Assembly (NCBI GenBank): GCA_016207095.1
Contig: JACQQF010000070.1
Coordinates: forward strand, 1-64,000
Source of the DNA: Candidatus Methylomirabilota bacterium
GTDB taxonomy: Bacteria; Methylomirabilota; Methylomirabilia; Methylomirabilales; Methylomirabilaceae
Reading direction: 5' to 3'
Length of the DNA stretch: 64,000 nucleotides
Both the position numbers and the translations under genes were made by a program. Below are positions 41,759-50,462 of the stretch, piece after piece (the stretch's first letter is position 1; each line of letters opens with the position of its first letter). The notes below the pieces were generated by a model. It was not told the origin of the DNA, made no database searches, and was given only the letters and a program-made list of their open reading frames with translations.

Positions 41759-42970
41759 ATGCCGGTCTTTTCGTATCGGGGGCGAGCGAGGGGCGGCCGG
41801 ATGGTGACCGGACAGATGGAGGCCAGCACTCCACAGGCCTTGGCGGCCCAACTGCGCGAGCAGCGCATCATGGCGACCTCCGTCATGGAGAGGCCCGAGC
41901 CGGTCCGTTTGAAGATTACCGGATTCGGCGGAAAGGTGAAAGATAAGGAGCTGACGGTTTTCACCCGCCAGATTGCCACCATGCTCAACGCCGGGCTTCC
42001 CTTGGTCCAGTCTCTGGAGGTTCTCGCGTCCCAACAGCCGAATAAACAGTTTAAGAAGGTCCTGACCAAGATCAGGGAGGATGTGGAAGGGGGCTCGACC
42101 TTTGCGGCCTCCATCAAGCGACACCCGGCGGTATTCACCTCCCTGTACATGAGCATGGTCGAGGCGGGAGAGGCGGGTGGGTTCCTCGACACCATCTTGA
42201 ACCGCCTGGCGGGGTACATTGAAAAGACCATGGCCCTTCGCCGAAAGGTGAAGGGTGCGCTGATCTATCCGGTGACCATCATTACGGTCGCTGTTGCGAT
42301 CGTGATCTTTCTGTTGATCTTCGTGATCCCGACCTTCAAGACCCTGTTCGAAGGGTTCGGCGTGGCGCTACCACTGCCAACCCGCATCGTCCTCGATCTG
42401 AGTCGCCTGGTCAAAACGCATATCGTGACCGGTCTCGGCGCGTTCGTCGGCACCGTCTTCGGACTTCGGTTTTACTACAGGACTGAGAAGGGGAAGAAGG
42501 TCATCGATTCGCTGCTGCTGCGGTTTCCGATCATCGGGCCACTCATTCGGAAGGTGTCGGTCGCCAAGTTTACGCGCACGTTGGGGACGCTGATCTCAAG
42601 CGGGGTGCCCATACTGGATGGGTTGAATATCACGGCGAAGGTTGCCGGCAATAAGGTTGTGGAAGAGGCGATTCTCAAGACCCGCTCCAGCATTGCCGAA
42701 GGGAAGACGATCGCCGACCCCTTAGGGGCGTCCGGGATCTTTCCCCCCATGGTGGTGCAGATGATCAGCGTCGGAGAACAGACCGGGGCCCTCGATACCA
42801 TGCTGGCGAAGATCGCGGACTTCTACGACGCCGAGGTGGACCAGGCCGTCGCGAACCTGACCACCCTGCTCGAGCCGCTTATGATCGTCTTCCTTGGGGT
42901 GGTGGTCGGCGGCGTTATCATCGCGATGTACCTGCCCATCTTCAAGCTGGTCACGGTGGTGGGTCGCTGA
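41759..42970 (+). CDS. pilC: Type IV pilus inner-membrane platform protein PilC
   Basis: 403-aa GspF-family protein that anchors PilB/PilT. Two repeated T2SF domains: the first FTRQIATMLNAGLPLVQSLEVLASQQ...GEAGGFLDTIL, the second FTRTLGTLISSGVPILDGLNIT...GEQTGALDTML. Three transmembrane segments (IYPVTIITVAVAIVIFLLIFVIP; VTGLGAFVGTVFGL; IVFLGVVVGGVIIAMYLPIF). Shine-Dalgarno GAGGGA before the ATG. Full length. Confidence 0.95.
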   Translation: MPVFSYRGRARGGRMVTGQMEASTPQALAAQLREQRIMATSVMERPEPVRLKITGFGGKVKDKELTVFTRQIATMLNAGLPLVQSLEVLASQQPNKQFKKVLTKIREDVEGGSTFAASIKRHPAVFTSLYMSMVEAGEAGGFLDTILNRLAGYIEKTMALRRKVKGALIYPVTIITVAVAIVIFLLIFVIPTFKTLFEGFGVALPLPTRIVLDLSRLVKTHIVTGLGAFVGTVFGLRFYYRTEKGKKVIDSLLLRFPIIGPLIRKVSVAKFTRTLGTLISSGVPILDGLNITAKVAGNKVVEEAILKTRSSIAEGKTIADPLGASGIFPPMVVQMISVGEQTGALDTMLAKIADFYDAEVDQAVANLTTLLEPLMIVFLGVVVGGVIIAMYLPIFKLVTVVGR

Positions 42971-43003
42971 AGGCCGACCGTGCCGGGCCAATCTTAGGGG
43001 TGA

Positions 43004-44710
43004 ATGGTTGGAGGCACATTAGTGTCGGACGCCGATACCAATCGCCCGATCGAGGATGTGGCGCTGGGTGAACGGATCAAGCGGCTGATCGGCCTCCGCC
43101 TCCTGATCGCCTTCCTCTTTTTAGGCGGGGCGTCTATCCTGGCCAGTCGGGAGAGCCCCCCTTTCGCGCTGACCCCCCTCTTCGTCCTCGTGGCCTGCAC
43201 CTGCCTTTTGAGCATCCTGTATCTTCTCCTTTTGAGAGGTATCCGGCAGATCAGAGCGCTGTGCGGTCTCCAGCTCTGGATCGACTCATTGCTCGTCACC
43301 GCCCTCGTCCACTATACAGGTGGAATCGATAGTCTCTTTGCGTTCGTCTACATCTTCCCCATCCTTGCGGCGGTCATCCTTCTCTCTCGCCGGTCCAGCC
43401 TGCTGTTGGCTGCCGGGAGCAGCATCCTGTACGGAGCGCTGATCAATATCCAGCTGCATGGCCTCATGCAACGGGCGCAGTTTCTCTCGGCGGCAGGCAT
43501 TACGCACGATCCCTGGTACGCGATCTTCCAGACCTTCGTCAACAGCGTCGCGTTTTTTCTTGAGGCAATTTTAGGGAGCAACCTAGCCGAGCGGCTCAAA
43601 GAGGCAGGCCGCGAGTTGGAACAACAGCGCGCCGACCTGCGCAACCTCCGAACGCTGCACCAAGACATCGTGGCGAATATCCCCAGCGGGATCGTGACCC
43701 TGGACCTCAAAGGCCGGATCGTTTCGGTTAACCTGAGCGCGGAGAAGATCATTGGCCTGACGGCCGATGAGATGCGAGACACGAGCTGGCGAGACACCCC
43801 TTTTCGAGAGATCAAGCCGCTCGGAGCGCTTTTCTCCACATCCACGCCTCACTTCAGTGGGCTCTCGCAGGAGTTTCAGATCCGACGCCCAGATGGCCGC
43901 ACCAGCCTGATCGGGATTAATTTCACTCCCTTGAAAACCTCAGATGGCTTGACCTTGGGCCTCGTAGGCATCTTTCAGGACTTGACGGAGCGCAGGCAGA
44001 TCGAGGCCAGGCTTCGTCAAGCCGACCGTCTCGCAGCGGTGGGACAACTGGCGGCAGGGCTGGCCCACGAAGTCCGGAACCCGTTGGCCACGATCAGCGG
44101 AGCGATTCAGCTCGTGAAGGAAGAAGGGGCTGCGCGGCCTCAACTGCTTGACATCGTTCTTCGCGAGACCGATCGTCTGAAACTTGTGACAGGGCGGTTC
44201 CTGGATTTCGCAAGGCCAAGGCAGGCCCCGGAGAAGCAGTGCGATCTTGTTTCGCTCCTCCGAGAGATGGTCTCGCTGCTGGAAAAAAGTTGCGATGGCA
44301 CGAGCACCGTGACCTTTTCATTTCAGTGTGAGGCTGAGCCCATCATGGTTGCGGCCGACCCAGATCAGATGAAGCAAGTCCTCTGGAACCTTGGCCTCAA
44401 CGCGATTCAAGCGATGCCGGGAGGGGGGCGACTCACGTTTGCCATCCGCCGCCGCGTGTCCGACAACGGCGCAGGGTGGGCGGCGGTCGAGTTGACGGAT
44501 ACAGGGCCGGGGATCCCGCCGGGCGAGGTGGATCGCATCTTCGATCCGTTCTATACGACCAAGTCGGGTGGGACAGGTCTTGGCCTCGCCATCGCGCAGA
44601 AGATCATCGACAATCTCGGCGGGAGGATCGAGGTGGTCAGCAGAGAGGGAGACGGGGCGACCTTCACGGTCTACCTCAAACAGGCCCCGGGTGAGGCGCG
44701 TTCAGGCTGA
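43004..44710 (+). CDS. pilS: PilS-like sensor histidine kinase
   Basis: 568 aa. Six N-terminal transmembrane helices (residues 25-200) as in PilS, a coiled linker, a PAS domain (IVANIPSGIVTLDLKGRIVSVN), and a HisKA domain with phospho-His in GLAHEVRNPLATISGAIQLV (about 355). The HATPase domain follows (NLGLNAIQAMPGGG, DTGPGIPPGEVDRIFDPFYTTKSGGTGLGLAI). An alternative start is GTG 43022 with GGAGG 7 nt upstream. It lies directly before the sigma-54 regulator and after pilC, so it probably senses pilin level in the membrane and controls pilA. Confidence 0.88.
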   Translation: MVGGTLVSDADTNRPIEDVALGERIKRLIGLRLLIAFLFLGGASILASRESPPFALTPLFVLVACTCLLSILYLLLLRGIRQIRALCGLQLWIDSLLVTALVHYTGGIDSLFAFVYIFPILAAVILLSRRSSLLLAAGSSILYGALINIQLHGLMQRAQFLSAAGITHDPWYAIFQTFVNSVAFFLEAILGSNLAERLKEAGRELEQQRADLRNLRTLHQDIVANIPSGIVTLDLKGRIVSVNLSAEKIIGLTADEMRDTSWRDTPFREIKPLGALFSTSTPHFSGLSQEFQIRRPDGRTSLIGINFTPLKTSDGLTLGLVGIFQDLTERRQIEARLRQADRLAAVGQLAAGLAHEVRNPLATISGAIQLVKEEGAARPQLLDIVLRETDRLKLVTGRFLDFARPRQAPEKQCDLVSLLREMVSLLEKSCDGTSTVTFSFQCEAEPIMVAADPDQMKQVLWNLGLNAIQAMPGGGRLTFAIRRRVSDNGAGWAAVELTDTGPGIPPGEVDRIFDPFYTTKSGGTGLGLAIAQKIIDNLGGRIEVVSREGDGATFTVYLKQAPGEARSG

Positions 44711-44727
44711 CGCGCACAGAGAGTGTG

Positions 44728-46122
44728 ATGGGCAAGGTACTGGTTGTCGATGACGAGCCGGCGATGCGAGAATTCCTGACCGTGCTCCTGGAGAAACAGG
44801 GACATCGTGTCATCACGGCCGCTGAGGGTGAGCAGGCGCTTCAACTCGTCGCGGAACACACGCCTGATCTCGTGATCTCGGATCTTCGGATGCCGAATGT
44901 GGATGGGATCGGCCTGCTGGCCGGAATCCGTAAACAGCACCCCGAATTGCCTGTGATCCTGGTCACTGCATACGCCTCCTCGGATTCCACCATACAAGCC
45001 ATGCGATTGGGCGCCGACGACTACATCACGAAGCCGTTCCGGATCGAGGAGATCCGGTTGGTGGTGGAAAAGGCCTTGGCGAGGCGCAAGAGGCGACATC
45101 AGGATCAGACCAGCCAGCCAGCGGTCCAGGAGGCGCCGCAGCTCGAGGGGATGATCGGGCGAAGCCCGAAGATGATCGAGCTGTATAAGCTGATCAGCAA
45201 GATCGCCGGGCTGGACAGTACCGTCCTGATCACCGGGGAGAGTGGGACAGGGAAGGAGCTGGTAGCGAGAACCATCCATTGCGCAAGTCCCAGGGCCGAT
45301 CGCCCGTTTCTCGCCATCAATTGCGGAGGCATTCCGGAAGGGCTGTTGGAAAGCGAGTTGTTCGGGCACGTCAAAGGGGCGTTCACGGGGGCCGTGTCAC
45401 ACAAGGTGGGGCTTTTCGAGGTCGCCCATGGCGGGACGGTCCTTTTGGACGAGATCGCAGAGATGAGTCCGGGCCTCCAGGTGAAGCTGCTTCGATTCCT
45501 CCAGTGGCGAAGCCTCAGGCGGGTAGGGGGCACAGAGGACCTGGAGGTGGACGTCCGGCTCATCGCGGCCACGAACAAGGATCTCGCCAAGGTGATCGCC
45601 GACGGGGGCTTTCGTGAGGATCTTTATTATCGGTTGAACGTCATCCCCATCCATGTCCCGCCCCTGCGCGAGCGAAAGGAAGACATCCCCTTGCTGGCAC
45701 ATAGCCTCTTAACCCAGTTCTCCCTTCGGCAACAGAGAGGGCCCGCGTCGATCTCTCAAGAGGTCATGGAGGCCCTGATCGGGTATGCCTGGCCAGGCAA
45801 TGTCAGGGAGCTGGAGAATGCGATAGAACGGGCCGTGGCCCTCGAAACGACCGACCAGTTGACGTCGGCAATCCTTCCATTACAGATCAGGAAAGGAGAC
45901 GATGGGGGTGGGCAGCCAGGGCGGGTGACCGTCGCCCTTCCGCCGGAAGGGATCGAGTTGGAAGCGACCGTCTCCAACGTCGAAAAGGATTTGATGTTTC
46001 AAGCGCTGGAGCGTTCGGGATGGGTTCAAAAACGCGCTGCCGAACTGCTCCAGATCAGCCTTCGCTCCTTCCGCCACAAGGCGAAAAAGTACGGGATCAA
46101 AAAGGCCGGGCGTGGCGTCTAA
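44728..46122 (+). CDS. pilR: PilR-like sigma-54-dependent response regulator
   Basis: 464 aa. Receiver domain (VLVVDDEPAMREFL; phospho-Asp in LVISDLRMPNVDG; Lys in DYITKPFR), AAA+ domain with Walker A GESGTGKELVARTIH, the sigma-54-contacting loop GAFTGA (HVKGAFTGAVS) and Walker B GTVLLDEIAEM, and a C-terminal Fis-type helix-turn-helix (KRAAELLQISLRSFRHKAKKY). The ATG at 44728 is chosen over the GTG one codon earlier. The pilA promoter 2.5 kb downstream has a -24/-12 element and TGTCA boxes, its likely target. Confidence 0.92.
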   Translation: MGKVLVVDDEPAMREFLTVLLEKQGHRVITAAEGEQALQLVAEHTPDLVISDLRMPNVDGIGLLAGIRKQHPELPVILVTAYASSDSTIQAMRLGADDYITKPFRIEEIRLVVEKALARRKRRHQDQTSQPAVQEAPQLEGMIGRSPKMIELYKLISKIAGLDSTVLITGESGTGKELVARTIHCASPRADRPFLAINCGGIPEGLLESELFGHVKGAFTGAVSHKVGLFEVAHGGTVLLDEIAEMSPGLQVKLLRFLQWRSLRRVGGTEDLEVDVRLIAATNKDLAKVIADGGFREDLYYRLNVIPIHVPPLRERKEDIPLLAHSLLTQFSLRQQRGPASISQEVMEALIGYAWPGNVRELENAIERAVALETTDQLTSAILPLQIRKGDDGGGQPGRVTVALPPEGIELEATVSNVEKDLMFQALERSGWVQKRAAELLQISLRSFRHKAKKYGIKKAGRGV

Positions 46123-46141
46123 GACCTCCTCCTGAACCGCG

Positions 46142-48406
46142 GTGGATTCGGCAGTCCGTAGTAGACCCTCTCCACTTCACTGGATCATTTCCTGGGGTCT
46201 TCTCTGCCTTCTGATGACCCTGCCGTTATCGGATGGCGGCAGAACCTCATTTGCCAGGGCGATGCTGACAGCCGGTGTTTTCTCCCTCCTCGCCCTGCAA
46301 CTCATCAGCGACGAGGGTCACGTATCGATAAAGAGGCTTCCCCTTCGGTGGCTAGCTCTCGCCGGGCTCCTCACGGTGTCCTCGTGCCTCGTGTCGATCT
46401 TCAAGGATCTCAGTGTGAAGGAAGCCCTGACACTGTGGAGCATCATTGCCGGGTCCATCCTGGCCGGTCATGTCGCCGTGCAGGGCCATCGTCGGGCGCT
46501 CATTGTCACAATCCTGGCGAGCGGGGTTCTCGTCACCCTCCTCGCGGTCCCATCCTATCTGGCCGCTCCCGCGGACTCGACGGCGGCGGTGGCCCTCTCA
46601 GGCTCGTTCCATTACCCCAATGGCCTCGGGAGCTTTCTCCTGCTGATCGTTTTCCTGCCTTGCGCATTTCTCTTCCACGGGGGAACGCGGTTGGCGTCAG
46701 TCGCCTCGGCCTGTGCGCTCGGGGTTCTTGGCGCCGCCTTGATCCTCACACATTCTCGAGGGGTGTGGGCGTCCGGGCTGATTGCCCTGATCTGTTGGAC
46801 GGTGGTTGAACGGAAACTTATCTGGGCTCACCGCCGAAGAATAGCCCTGGCGGCATTCCTGATCACCAGCCTCGTCGTTATGGCGTCCCGCCGGCCTGCG
46901 GATATCGCGCCTCGTTTGGCTTCTCTGACCGCGGCAACATCCAAGAAGACCGAAGACCCATCCTTTCAGTGGCGGCGGGATATCTATGGCTGGACCCTCG
47001 ACATCATTAAGGATCACCCCTTGATGGGTACGGGGATCGGCACATTTTCGATCGCCATCAAGCTGTATCAGCGCGCTCCCTACATCACGAGTCTGTATGC
47101 TCACAGCCACTACCTCCAGACCGCAGCAGAGATGGGGCTCCCGGCCCTTTTTGGACTCCTGCTGTTCCTTGGCTTCCTTGTCAGACAAGGGTGGAAGATT
47201 CTCGCGGCACTGGAACCGAAAAGCCGCGAAAGGAGCCTGGCCGCCGGCCTCGCCGCAGGACTCTTGGGTTCTTCGCTGCATGCTGCCATAGACCTCGGCT
47301 GGAGCTATCCCGCGGTCGCCCTGGTATTTGGCGTGGAAGCAACCATGCTATTCAGTCTGACCCCGCAATCCTTCATGCCTAGAGACCGCGGCGTTCAGGC
47401 CGCAGCAAGGCCTTCAGCGATGCGGTCCATCCTGCTCTCATTCTGTCTCGTGATGGCGGTCCTCGCGGGCTCACGCTACTATGCTGAGGTGTTCCGGAAT
47501 GAAGGCAACCTGGCGCTTGATAGTGGAGAGTATGATCGCGCCGTCCGGGCTTTTCGCTGGTCCTCTCGTTTGAATCCGCTCTTTTACTCGCCGCGCCAGC
47601 GGATGGCTTTGGCGTACGCTGCCCAGGGTGATCGACGGAACAGCCAGCGAGAGGCAGAGGCTGCCTTCCGCCTTAACTCGTTCGATGGGGACTCGTTCCA
47701 TGCCTTGGCCCGAATCCATCGGCAGGCAGGCCAAGATGGAAAGGCAGAATCGGAATTTCTTTCCGCCGTTACACTTCAGCCCTATACCCGCCCGATTTTC
47801 TATTATGACCTCGCCGAATTGTCTCTGGCGCTGGGAAAGATGGCCGAGGCCCAAGCTTGGTTAAAGAGAGGGACCGAGATTTTTAGACCGGAAATCGTGA
47901 CACGACCCCTCAATCGGTGTCTCGCGCCAGGAGACCGTTACATTTTAGCCGGGATGTATCGCCGGATGGCGGAGATATGGCGCAGCGAGTGGGGGATCTC
48001 GGAGGGGAAACGAGCCGAGGAGGTTGCCGTGAGGCTCGCCAGGCCAGCGACGGAGGAGATATGCTTTCGTGGGATGAAGGGGCCGTTTCTTGCGCCGGAA
48101 TCGACCATTGTGGCCTATTGGGAGTCGAGGAGTAAGAGAGATTGGCCACGCGTCATTGCCACCTTCGCCCGGGAGGCGGATGAACGGTTCAAGAGCGAGT
48201 CCCTGACGAGCTTGCCTTCTGATGTTGTGACTGTCGAGGTAGATTGGATCGTCCGTTTGGACGGAAATGAAAATGCGGCGAAGGTGGGCTACGAGGTCAA
48301 GCTCTTGACGGACGGCGCTCAAGTAAGAAGGGTGGCGTTCACGGATAGCCTGGTGGTGGAACGTGCCGGCTGGCGTCTCATCCAGAGGGAGATCGGTTTG
48401 AACTGA
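46142..48406 (+). CDS. O-antigen ligase/Wzy-like membrane protein with TPR domain
   Basis: 754 aa. About twelve hydrophobic segments fill residues 10-430. The Wzy_C/ligase periplasmic loop includes LTHSRGVWASGLIAL and later DHPLMGTGIGTFSIAIK with HSHYLQTAAEMG, the typical H and G-rich motifs. The C-terminal 300 residues hold TPR-like helices (YDRAVRAFRWSSRLNPLFYSPRQRMALAYAAQGDRRN). GTG start, weak ribosome site. The place between pilR and pilA suggests a pilin-glycan ligase (PglL/TfpW role). A lipopolysaccharide or exopolysaccharide polymerase is the alternative. Confidence 0.75.
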   Translation: MDSAVRSRPSPLHWIISWGLLCLLMTLPLSDGGRTSFARAMLTAGVFSLLALQLISDEGHVSIKRLPLRWLALAGLLTVSSCLVSIFKDLSVKEALTLWSIIAGSILAGHVAVQGHRRALIVTILASGVLVTLLAVPSYLAAPADSTAAVALSGSFHYPNGLGSFLLLIVFLPCAFLFHGGTRLASVASACALGVLGAALILTHSRGVWASGLIALICWTVVERKLIWAHRRRIALAAFLITSLVVMASRRPADIAPRLASLTAATSKKTEDPSFQWRRDIYGWTLDIIKDHPLMGTGIGTFSIAIKLYQRAPYITSLYAHSHYLQTAAEMGLPALFGLLLFLGFLVRQGWKILAALEPKSRERSLAAGLAAGLLGSSLHAAIDLGWSYPAVALVFGVEATMLFSLTPQSFMPRDRGVQAAARPSAMRSILLSFCLVMAVLAGSRYYAEVFRNEGNLALDSGEYDRAVRAFRWSSRLNPLFYSPRQRMALAYAAQGDRRNSQREAEAAFRLNSFDGDSFHALARIHRQAGQDGKAESEFLSAVTLQPYTRPIFYYDLAELSLALGKMAEAQAWLKRGTEIFRPEIVTRPLNRCLAPGDRYILAGMYRRMAEIWRSEWGISEGKRAEEVAVRLARPATEEICFRGMKGPFLAPESTIVAYWESRSKRDWPRVIATFAREADERFKSESLTSLPSDVVTVEVDWIVRLDGNENAAKVGYEVKLLTDGAQVRRVAFTDSLVVERAGWRLIQREIGLN

Positions 48407-48441
48407 CAGAATTTGTCACATAGGCTTCAAAAATCTGTCAC
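48404..48441 (+). promoter_or_regulatory. TGTCA boxes upstream of pilA (candidate PilR sites)
   Basis: Three boxes: TGACA (48404-48408, inverted), TGTCAC (48414-48419) and TGTCAC (48436-48441). The direct pair is 22 bp apart, two helical turns. They lie about 155-190 bp upstream of the sigma-54 promoter, a normal enhancer distance. PilR of Pseudomonas binds TGTC-containing sites. Confidence 0.5.
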
Positions 48442-48595
48442 TGGTTGGGAGTACATTGTGGGAAATCTCTGAATTAAACAAGGCCTATTCCACCGATCTC
48501 GAGATGACGATGATGGCTGTAACTACCGGACAAAAAAGAGAAATACTAGATTCTCTCGCGGAGGGACCGGGTCATCTTCTCCGGTGCAAATATAT

Positions 48596-48610
48596 TGGCA
48601 TTGATCTTGC
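48596..48610 (+). promoter_or_regulatory. Sigma-54 promoter of pilA
   Basis: TGGCAT, N5, TTGC matches the -24/-12 consensus TGGCAY-N5-TTGC exactly. It lies 76 bp upstream of the pilA ATG. The surrounding 48407-48685 region is non-coding; the ORF at 48456-48728 running through it is not credible. Confidence 0.8.
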
Positions 48611-48685
48611 CCATTACGTGTGCTGGGATTGCTCAAAGAAGGCGCTTTCTGCAGCCTTCGATACTGGTAAAAGGAGGAGCCAACA

Positions 48686-49135
48686 ATGTTGCACCGGTTG
48701 CGAAGAAAGGCAAAGGGGTTCACATTGATCGAACTCCTGATCGTTGTGGCGATTATCGGCGTCCTGGCGGCGATCGCCATCCCGAACCTGCTCACGGCCC
48801 AGAAGAGGGCCAAAACATCCCGGGCTCTGGCTGACACTAAGCAGATTGTTTCCCAGACGATGCTGTACGCCAACGACAGCAACATATATCCGACAGATTT
48901 GGCGACCCTGCAGACTACGGGCTACATCAGCGCGACCTCCGACCCCTTCGCGGCCGCCGGTACGGCCTATTGTATTAGCTTTCCGACCACTGTGCCTGCG
49001 TTAGCCGACCATATTTGGGCGCAAAGCGTGGGCCCGGCGGTAGCAGCCTGCACGGCCATACCCGCTGCTAGTGTGAGTACAGGACCGATCGGCTATTCAA
49101 ATAAGTGGGGGGCAATCGAGTGTCCCTCCTGCTAG
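48686..49135 (+). CDS. pilA: Major type IV pilin PilA
   Basis: 149-aa type IVa prepilin. The short positive leader MLHRLRRKAKG is cleaved before FTLIELLIVVAIIGVLAAIAIPNL, with Glu5 present. The globular head is about 100 aa and ends with a Cys pair arrangement (CISF..., AACTAI, IECPSC). It has a strong Shine-Dalgarno AGGAGG. The stop TAG comes from the left flank of an inverted-repeat element, and the terminator sits beyond that element. Strong promoter, strong RBS and terminator indicate high expression. Confidence 0.93.
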   Translation: MLHRLRRKAKGFTLIELLIVVAIIGVLAAIAIPNLLTAQKRAKTSRALADTKQIVSQTMLYANDSNIYPTDLATLQTTGYISATSDPFAAAGTAYCISFPTTVPALADHIWAQSVGPAVAACTAIPAASVSTGPIGYSNKWGAIECPSC

Positions 49136-49268
49136 TGCCGTTCCAACTATTTACGCCTAAATGGTAAGGCCAGTGCCGTTCCAACCGTTTGGGCAAGAGA
49201 ATATTTGTTGGCGATCAGGCAAGAAGAGTTGGAACGGCATTAGCCGCAACAGGTTGGAACGGCACTAG
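49132..49268. repeat. YTAG-flanked inverted-repeat element, copy 3 (composite/nested)
   Basis: 137 bp with CTAG at both ends. Inside is a second full set of termini (AGTGCCGTTCCAACC ... AGTTGGAACGGCATTAG), so one element has landed in, or recombined with, another. The left CTAG creates the pilA stop. It lies between pilA and its terminator. Confidence 0.75.
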
Positions 49269-49305
49269 CAGCAGGTCTCAGACGATCTACAGCAGAGACA
49301 GAACC

Positions 49306-49340
49306 AACTGGGTGGGCTCCTGACAAGCCCACCCAGTTTT
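49306..49340 (+). terminator. Rho-independent terminator of pilA
   Basis: Perfect 13-bp stem (AACTGGGTGGGCT / AGCCCACCCAGTT) with a 7-nt loop and a T run. The inverted-repeat element lies between the pilA stop and this terminator. Confidence 0.9.
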
Positions 49341-49922
49341 ATCCCTCTTCGTCTGTTTTCCCCTCCCGCCTGTCCCTCTGCAACGAATGAGGTCCTATTC
49401 GCTCCTGTCCCCGCCTCCAGGTACAGGCGGGGGCGCCGGGAGCGATCCGCGAGACTGAGGTGGTCCCACTGACCGGCGGCATAGCGGGTGCGCCACCAGT
49501 AGCGGCGGTAGGGCCGGTTTCGCAATAGGGGAGCGGGCTCAACTGCACTTCAGCCGCGAGGCTCTGCGGGACGCGGGACGCGTGCTTAGCGTGCCGATTC
49601 GAACCTGGCAAGAGGTGATCCACGATTGATTTGATCCTGCCTCCTCCTCTATCACACTGGTTTCAAGTTGTCATCCTTGGACCACCCATTTTCGTGACCC
49701 CTTTTCTCTCGCGTTTTCGCCGCAAGCAGCGCGGCATGAGCCACTGGACCCTTTTGTTTCCCCATTCTCCCCTATTGGCACTTATATTATGTATGCGCGA
49801 AATTGTTTTGTTACTTAATTTCTCGTTTTGAAGCACAATAAGTAATAGAATTAACATAAAGGTATTACGCTGCCCATTGCTCTGTTCGCCCGTCAATATC
49901 TACACTTATCACCAGAGAGCAG
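49341..49922. other. Gene-free region with an AT-rich half
   Basis: 582 bp without a credible gene. The first half is GC-rich and its short frames on both strands resemble nothing I recognise. The second half (about 49740-49900) is strikingly AT-rich for this genome. It contains TTGGCAC-N5-TTAT at 49775-49790, which resembles a sigma-54 promoter with a poor -12, and TTGAAG/TAACAT at normal spacing. One of these probably drives the minor pilin operon. Confidence 0.4.
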
Positions 49923-50462
49923 ATGCGTCGACTACGAGGCTTTTCACTCGCGGAGGTATTGGTATCCCTGGGGATTCTCGCGACCCTGGGCATCATCGCC
50001 ATGCCGTGGTTCTCAGGATTGATGCAAAGCTATCGCCTCAATGCCGCCACCCTGCAAGTGGCCGGCGATCTGCGGTACGCGCAGTCGTTGGCCGTCTCCA
50101 ACGGAGGATACTACCGGTTTCATTGGGGCAACGACGCTCTCGTCAACCAATCAAATAGCTACCGGATCGAAAAGAGCACAAATGGGACCTCTTGGCCGGT
50201 TGCGAGCGCGACGATGGCCTCTGATCCGAATGTGATCAGCAGTTGGATGAACATTGGCACAAGCTATCCTGGGATGACTCTCACCGCTCTCAATGACGCC
50301 AACAACGCCACCCTCACTGGGGTCGTCTTTAATTCTCGGGGTAGCTCGTCCGACCCGAGCAACGCGGCCCTCACCAACCCGATCACGTTCACCGTCAGCT
50401 CCACAGCCGGAACTTCGAACACGATTCAGGTTCGCCGAACAGGGAGCGTGAGGATTCTATGA
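49923..50462 (+). CDS. Type II secretion/type IV pilus minor pseudopilin, GspH/FimT type
   Basis: 179-aa prepilin. Leader MRRLRG, then FSLAEVLVSLGILATLGIIAMPWF with Glu5. The GspH/FimT head starts with LNAATLQVAGDLRYAQSLAVSNGGYYRF and ends in a beta-rich segment IQVRRTGSVRIL. It opens a minor-pilin operon. The next gene starts in its stop codon (ATGA). FimT primes pilus assembly in related systems. ATG preceded by a GAGAGCAG site. Confidence 0.85.
   Translation: MRRLRGFSLAEVLVSLGILATLGIIAMPWFSGLMQSYRLNAATLQVAGDLRYAQSLAVSNGGYYRFHWGNDALVNQSNSYRIEKSTNGTSWPVASATMASDPNVISSWMNIGTSYPGMTLTALNDANNATLTGVVFNSRGSSSDPSNAALTNPITFTVSSTAGTSNTIQVRRTGSVRIL

Noticed and set aside
43004-46122. pilSR as an NtrBC nitrogen system, given glnD nearby
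   Set aside because: Six N-terminal helices in the kinase, location after pilC and the pilA sigma-54 promoter favour PilSR; glnD is separated by aroE and a strong promoter.
48456-48728. 90-aa ORF across the pilA promoter
   Set aside because: It runs through the sigma-54 promoter and into pilA in another frame; no family character.
49339-49623. Minus-strand ORFs and a TTCGAAC sequence suggesting a tRNA or a transposase remnant
   Set aside because: No acceptor or anticodon stem can be paired around TTCGAAC, and the translated frames resemble no known protein.
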